Assembly: GCA_963707445.1 (NCBI GenBank) | Contig: CAVPPW010000004.1 | Location: 124,001-188,000, forward strand | Direction of reading: 5' to 3' | Source of the DNA: JALORV01 sp963707445 | GTDB taxonomy: Bacteria; Pseudomonadota; Gammaproteobacteria; Burkholderiales; Burkholderiaceae_F | DNA length: 64,000 nt | Part shown: positions 59,102-64,000 of the stretch, one piece after another | Numbering within the stretch: position 1 is the first letter of the stretch | How the letters are laid out: the number at the start of each line of letters is the position of its first letter | Made by a program: the position numbers and the translations under genes | Notes under the pieces: generated by a model | Told to the model about the DNA's origin: nothing | What the model saw: only the letters and a program-made list of their open reading frames with translations | Database searches by the model: none

Positions 59102-60312
59102 CTACGGCCGCTTGCCGAACTCCGCCGACTCCTTCGTCCACGCGCCGCGCCTGCTCGCTCAGGCTGAATCCCAGCCCCGGCCGGTTCGGGACGATCATCC
59201 GCCCGTCCTTGATCTGCAGCCGTTCGTTGAACATCGGCTCCGACCACTCGAAGTGCTCGACCCACGGTTCGCGCGAGTACGCCGCGGTCAGATGCAGATG
59301 GATCTCCATCACGTAGTGCGGGGCCAGGCGCAGGTTCTTGTGATCGGCCAGCGCGCAGATCTTCAGAAACGGTGTGATGCCACCGACGCGAGGCGCGTCG
59401 GGCTGGATGAAGTCGACCGAGTTGTGGCGGATCAGCTCGTAGTGCTCGGCGACGCTGGTCAGCATCTCGCCGGTGGCGATCGGCGTGTCGAGCTGCGCCG
59501 CGAGCATTGCGTGCCCCTCGGCGTCGTAGGCGTCGAGCGGCTCCTCGATCCATGTCAGGTTGAATTGCTCGAGGATGCGGCCGATGCGCTGTGCCGTCAC
59601 GCGGTCCCATTGCTGGTTGGCGTCGACCATCAGGTTGACGCGGCCGCCAATTTTCTTGTGCACGGCCTCGACCCGCTTGAGATCGACCATCGGGTCGGGC
59701 TGTCCCACCTTGATCTTGATACCGCCGATGCCGCTGTCGAGCGACTTCGAGATGTTGTCGAGCACCTGCTCGATCGGCATCGACAGGAAACCGCCCGACG
59801 TGTTGTAGCAGCGCACTGAGTCGCGATGCGCGCCGAGCAGCTTGGCGAGCGGCAATCCGGCGCGCTTGGCCTTCATGTCCCACAGCGCGATGTCGAACGC
59901 CGCGATCGCCTGCGTCGACGAGGCCGCTGCGACCGACCGAAGCGCCGGCCCACACGAGCTTGTCCCACAGCCGGGCAATGTCGTTCGGATCCTCGCCAAG
60001 CAACTCAGGCGCAATCTCGCGTGCGTGCGCGAACTGCCCGGGTCCACCCGCCCGCTTCGAATACGTGAAGCCGATTCCCTCGTGACCTTCCTGGCTCTGG
60101 ATTTCGGCGAAGAGGAAGGCGATCTCGGTCAACGGCTTCTGACGACCCGTCAGCACCTTGGCATCGCTGATCGGCGCGGCGAGCGGCAAGGAGACCAGCG
60201 ACAATCGGACCGACTTGATGCGGTCCGTGGTGGCCTCGCCCGCCGCCAGTCCCGCCATCAGCGGGTTGGCGGCGATGACGCGCGCCGGTTGATCTTCCGG
60301 CAGCTGTTTCAT
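59102..60312 (-). CDS. Enolase-superfamily enzyme (mandelate racemase type), frameshifted
   Basis: About 403 residues. The N-terminal capping domain starts KSVRLSLVSLPLAAPISDAK. The barrel has the K-x-K base pair in GIGGIKIKVGQPDPMVDLKR, metal ligands in LMVDANQQW, WIEEPLDAYDAEGH and IATGEMLTSVAEHYE, and the catalytic His in LRLAPHYVMEIHLHL. This is the mandelate racemase subgroup pattern: acid-sugar dehydratase or racemase. Shifts lie near 59935 and near 59140; after the second the protein ends WTKESAEFGKRP with the stop at 59102. Substrate unknown. It follows a Bug remnant in the same direction. Confidence 0.85.
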
Positions 60313-60322
60313 CCTGGGCTCC

Positions 60323-60453
60323 CTACTCCGGCTTGATGCCGGCGGTCTTGATGACCTTGTTCCACAGCTCGATTTCGCTCTTGACGAACGCCGTATACGC
60401 GGCCGAGCCCTGCCACGACGGCGATGCCCGCCACTCGTTGCGCAAAGAAATGA
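60323..60453 (-). pseudogene. C-terminal remnant of a Bug/TctC binding protein
   Basis: Forty-odd codons immediately after the amidohydrolase stop read LRNEWRASPSWQGSAAYTAF and then VKSEIELWNKVIKTAGIKPE before a stop. This is the typical final helix of Bug proteins (compare the intact one ending at 21904: EIERWRKVVKENGITAGS). No start or upstream domain exists; the frame runs back into the amidohydrolase in a shadow frame. It is the 3' scar of a lost gene or a joining error. Confidence 0.7.
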
Positions 60454-61896
60454 CTAGGGCAAGCCGCCGAGCAGCTCTCTCAGCGCCAGGAATTCGCGAC
60501 GCGTGCGCGGGCCGTAGGTCGCGAAACTGGGCTGCGGGTCGTTGAGGTATTCGTCCTTGGACTTCTGCACGCGGTCGCGCGCGAGCCGCCGTCGCACGAC
60601 TGCTGGTTCCAGTCCGTATACGCGCGCGGCATTCAGCCCGAAGATCTTGCGCTTGATCGCCGGCGTCAGCGCCGGATAGCCGTACTTTTCCTGGAACTCG
60701 CGGCTGATCTCGAACGCGCGGAACGCCTGGATCTGGTCCTGCGGACTGCCGTACCAGATCGAATCGGTGCCCCACAGAATGTTGTCCTCACCGAAGGTCA
60801 CGAGCAGCTTGCCCAGCAGGTGCGCCGCCTGGTCCGGATCGCGCATCACAAAGCGCCACGTTGATCCCAGTTCGGCATAGACGTTCTTCGGCCGGCCCGC
60901 ATCGCGCATCGAGCGCACCAAGACATCGACTCCCGCCTTCGCCTGCGGGTCGTACGGCCCTTCCTTGACCTTGGTATCGAGGCCCGAGTGATAGATCAGG
61001 AACACCATGTCCGGATAGCGCACGGCAGCGGGACCGATGTCGCGCGCGGTCGAGTATTCATAGCCGCGCGCACCGAACGCGAGCCCTTTGTGGACGGCGA
61101 TGTTGCGCACCTTGAGCCGGCGTGCGCGCTCGATGAACGGTGCGCCGTAGACATCGTCATCGAGGAAGAACCCGGCAGCGCCGTCGGGCGGACCGAACTG
61201 CGTGTAGGTCTTGAACGCGGCGATCGGATAGCGCGCCACCTGCGCGTCCATGCCGTCGATTTCTCCCGCCAGCGTCGGCATGCAGCGGCCGTGCAGCAAC
61301 AGCCGCTCGGTGCCGTCGAGCGTGTTGGCAGCCACCAGCGTCGCGCCGGCCGCCTCGAAATCGAGCGGATTGGTGTCGAGTCCGCCCGGCACGTGCGACA
61401 GCACGCCGATCGCGGTGTCGCTGTCCATGAAGACGTCCTTCAGCAGCGCGCCGCTGGAGAGGCACTCGACGTGGTCGGCCTGACCGCAGTTGCTCTTCGG
61501 CGCCCACTTGAACGCGTCCGGGCCGGCGGTCTTGCGCCACGCACCTTGCGGGTTCACGTGATGCAGTTGCACGTCGAAGATGAACTCGTCGCCGGCGACG
61601 CTCGCCTGCGCGGCAGCCTTCTCGAAAGGCGCCTCGGGCGCAATCGCATAGAGTCCGCCGCGCTTTCCCGCCGCCGCGAACGCCCGGTTGAACGCCGCCA
61701 GCGTCGCCGCCGCGCCGAGCACAGAGACCAGATAGCGCCGCCGAGTCAACCCGACGCGCTTCGCGGCCGATTCGATGTCAGCGTGTGCGAGACGGCGCGC
61801 ATACAACGCAACCGACGGCAAGGCCACCGGCTCGAACTCACCATTCGAGGTCGAGTCGAGCTTGACCGGGAGTCGACCAAGCCGCTGGGCTTCCAT
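60454..61896 (-). CDS. Exported amidohydrolase-family protein
   Basis: An intact 480-residue metal-dependent hydrolase of the amidohydrolase (TIM-barrel) superfamily. A TAT-like segment RRRYLVSVLGAAATLAAFNR lies near residue 50, so export is likely. Visible barrel elements are FIFDVQLHHVNPQGAWRKTA, KVRNIAVHKGLAFGARGYEY, MVFLIYHSGLDTKVKEGPYD and, near the end, GEDNILWGTDSIWYGSPQDQ with the catalytic-type Asp and KIFGLNAARVYGL. This resembles the ACMSD/2-pyrone-4,6-dicarboxylate-like branch. Its start is six bases after the VOC gene stop. Substrate unknown. Confidence 0.82.
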   Translation of the reverse strand: MEAQRLGRLPVKLDSTSNGEFEPVALPSVALYARRLAHADIESAAKRVGLTRRRYLVSVLGAAATLAAFNRAFAAAGKRGGLYAIAPEAPFEKAAAQASVAGDEFIFDVQLHHVNPQGAWRKTAGPDAFKWAPKSNCGQADHVECLSSGALLKDVFMDSDTAIGVLSHVPGGLDTNPLDFEAAGATLVAANTLDGTERLLLHGRCMPTLAGEIDGMDAQVARYPIAAFKTYTQFGPPDGAAGFFLDDDVYGAPFIERARRLKVRNIAVHKGLAFGARGYEYSTARDIGPAAVRYPDMVFLIYHSGLDTKVKEGPYDPQAKAGVDVLVRSMRDAGRPKNVYAELGSTWRFVMRDPDQAAHLLGKLLVTFGEDNILWGTDSIWYGSPQDQIQAFRAFEISREFQEKYGYPALTPAIKRKIFGLNAARVYGLEPAVVRRRLARDRVQKSKDEYLNDPQPSFATYGPRTRREFLALRELLGGLP

Positions 61897-61902
61897 GGCG
61901 CG

Positions 61903-62376
61903 TCAGGCCGGCGCCTTGGCGAACATCGCCTCCATGCGCTTCTGGGCCTCGGCCTCGCTGACGTCCTCGATGTGCGTCCCGAGCGACCACTGGAACCCGT
62001 AGGGATCCTTCAGCGTGCCGGTGCGGTCGCCGTAGAACTGGTCCTCGACCGGCCGCACCTGCGTGCAGCCGGCCGCGAGCGCGCGGGCGAACGCCGCATC
62101 GACATCAGGCACGTACACCATGAACGACACCGGCGAACCGCCGAGCGTTGCCGGACTCTTGTTGCCCCACTCGGGATTTTCCTCGGCCATCATGATGTGC
62201 GAGTCGCCGATCTTGATTTCGGCGTGCGCGTACTTGCCGTCGGGCATCGTGATCTTCATCACCAGCTCGGCGCCGAAGGCGCGGCGGTAGAAGTCCACTG
62301 CCGCGACCGCGTCGCGCACCCCGAGGTACGGCGTCACCGTGTGATAGCCCGCCGGAACGTATGGAACCTTGGCCAT
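61903..62376 (-). CDS. VOC-family (PhnB/glyoxalase-like) protein
   Basis: An intact 157-residue vicinal-oxygen-chelate protein. GYHTVTPYLGVRDAVAAVDF and YRRAFGAELVMKITMPDGKY, then HAEIKIGDSHIMMAEENPEW and the C-terminal FYGDRTGTLKDPYGFQWSLG match the PhnB/glyoxalase-like group. Metal ligands would come from the His and Glu of the repeated beta-alpha-beta units. AAGGAGGATCT precedes the ATG. It lies between the coxM-like and amidohydrolase genes on one transcript. The reaction is unknown. Confidence 0.88.
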   Translation of the reverse strand: MAKVPYVPAGYHTVTPYLGVRDAVAAVDFYRRAFGAELVMKITMPDGKYAHAEIKIGDSHIMMAEENPEWGNKSPATLGGSPVSFMVYVPDVDAAFARALAAGCTQVRPVEDQFYGDRTGTLKDPYGFQWSLGTHIEDVSEAEAQKRMEAMFAKAPA

Positions 62377-62406
62377 AGATCCTCCTTCGCGTCTTGCGAA
62401 TCCGCC

Positions 62407-63206
62407 TCAGCCGGCGGCGGCGACCGCGCGCCGCGCGAGCACCGTGATCAGGTGCGCGCGGTATTCGGGCGACGCGTGCAGATCGTTGTTCAGCCCGGTC
62501 GCCGGCACCGTGACCCCGTCGCAGGATTCCGGTGCGAACTTCGCCGCGAGCTTGTCCTCCAGCGCCTTCACGCGGAACACGACTCGGCCCGGCACCGGTG
62601 ACCGCGACCCGCACGCCGCCCGCGGTCTTGCGCGACGAACACGCCGACCAGCGCGAAGCGCGAGGCGGCCTGCTTGAACTTTACGTAGGCCGCCTTTTCC
62701 GGCACCGGGAAATGCACCGCGGTGATGATCTCGCCGGGGCTCAGTGCGGTCTCGTACAAGCCCTTGAAGAAGTCGTCGGCCGCAATCTTGCGGCGGTCGG
62801 TCTGCACGGTCGCACCGAGGCCGAGCACCGCGGCCGGATAGCAGGCCGCGGGATCGTTGTTCGCCAGCGAGCCGCCGATCGTGCCGCGGTTGCGCACCTG
62901 CCGGTCGCCGATGCCACCGGCGAGCTGCGCCAGCGCCGGGATGCGCGACTGCACGTCCTTCGACGCGGCGACCGTCGGCGTGCGTGGTCATCGCGCCGAT
63001 CACGACCGCGTTGCCGTCGATGCGGATGCCCTGCAGTTCCGGCGACGCCGGCGAGATCGATCCAGCCGGTCGGGCGACAGCAGTCCGAGGCGCATCGACG
63101 GCAACATCGACTGGCCGCCGGCGAGGATCTTGTCGTCGCCATGCTGGCCGGCCAGCTTGACGGCATCGGCCACCGAGGCGGGGCGGTGATAGTGCATGCT
63201 TTCCAT
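62407..63206 (-). CDS. FAD-binding subunit of molybdo-hydroxylase (CoxM type), frameshifted
   Basis: About 267 residues of the medium (FAD) subunit of a xanthine oxidase/CO dehydrogenase-type enzyme. MHYHRPASVADAVKLAGQHG, the FAD-binding DKILAGGQSMLPSMRLGLLS, then after frame changes near 63060 and 62975 comes DRQVRNRGTIGGSLANNDPA with the second FAD loop. The C-terminal CO-dehydrogenase-flavoprotein domain has VKFKQAASRFALVGVFVA and, after a shift near 62600, DLHASPEYRAHLITVLARRA. The ATG at 63206 has GAGGAG at normal spacing. It passes electrons from Mo/Fe-S sites to the acceptor. Confidence 0.88.
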
Positions 63207-63221
63207 CGTCATCTCCTCGAA

Positions 63222-64000
<779 letters not shown>

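Noticed and set aside
53758..60453. One Bug gene split by insertion of the 6-kb segment between its halves
   Set aside because: On the minus strand the C-terminal piece would come before the N-terminal piece, so a simple insertion cannot explain it; two separate truncations fit better.
60988..62601. 537-residue plus-strand open frame
   Set aside because: Antisense to the intact amidohydrolase and VOC genes; composition of a shadow frame.

Overview
The window looks like a chromosomal segment of a GC-rich betaproteobacterium, most likely of the order Burkholderiales. This is inferred from the GC-rich coding DNA, the long-form Dcd, several Bug/TctC-type periplasmic binding proteins and the content of the LPS core genes. 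No rRNA, tRNA, CRISPR array, prophage or insertion sequence was seen. Coding density is high and both strands are used.

Layout. (1) 1-1041: 5' part of a prkA-type serine kinase. (2) 1530-10938: an LPS core/O-antigen block with two GT9 heptosyltransferase-like genes, an O-antigen ligase, a GT25 glycosyltransferase, an AhpD-like protein and msbA, then divergently two GT2 glycosyltransferases and an MFS transporter. (3) 10956-17471: a TIR-TM-TPR protein, dnaE, a DUF4124-type protein and dcd. (4) 17613-24218: a D-threonine aldolase-like gene, an ECF sigma/ferritin-like/cytochrome c operon, a Bug protein, two small enzymes and a LysR regulator. (5) 24602-26982: a class I-like HMG-CoA reductase and an EamA exporter. 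(6) 27087-33784: a tightly coupled seven-gene type II fatty-acid/polyketide-like operon (FabL-like reductase, FabG, ACP, double-hotdog dehydratase, KS, a KS lacking the active cysteine, and an AcpS-acyltransferase fusion). A secreted ankyrin protein and a putative lipoprotein follow. (7) 36558-43891: a membrane Fe-S oxidoreductase, a GYD protein, a methyltransferase, a CMD protein and coxG/coxE/coxD-like accessory genes. (8) 44140-51597: a complete peptide-type ABC importer with two paralogous binding proteins. (9) 51673-58982: a small STAS-like protein, an aidB-like dehydrogenase fused to a truncated Bug gene, a winged-helix/ATPase/TPR regulator and a lipoprotein. (10) 59102-64000: an enolase-superfamily enzyme, a Bug remnant, an amidohydrolase, a VOC protein and coxM/coxL-like molybdo-hydroxylase genes.

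A dominant technical feature is the very large number of single-base frameshifts. They split about two dozen otherwise conserved genes, dnaE, msbA, dcd and waaL-type genes among them, and several lie in short G/C runs. I interpret these as consensus errors rather than decay. Frameshifted genes are therefore annotated as single CDS over their full span, with approximate shift positions.

The best candidate for an undescribed system is the operon at 27087-33784. It carries an elongation machinery with its own ACP, a KS/KS-like pair resembling a ketosynthase/chain-length-factor couple, and a terminal protein that joins a phosphopantetheinyl transferase to an LpxL/HtrB-like acyltransferase. The arrangement suggests that a dedicated acyl chain is built on the ACP and then transferred to a lipid or other acceptor. 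The product cannot be read from sequence.
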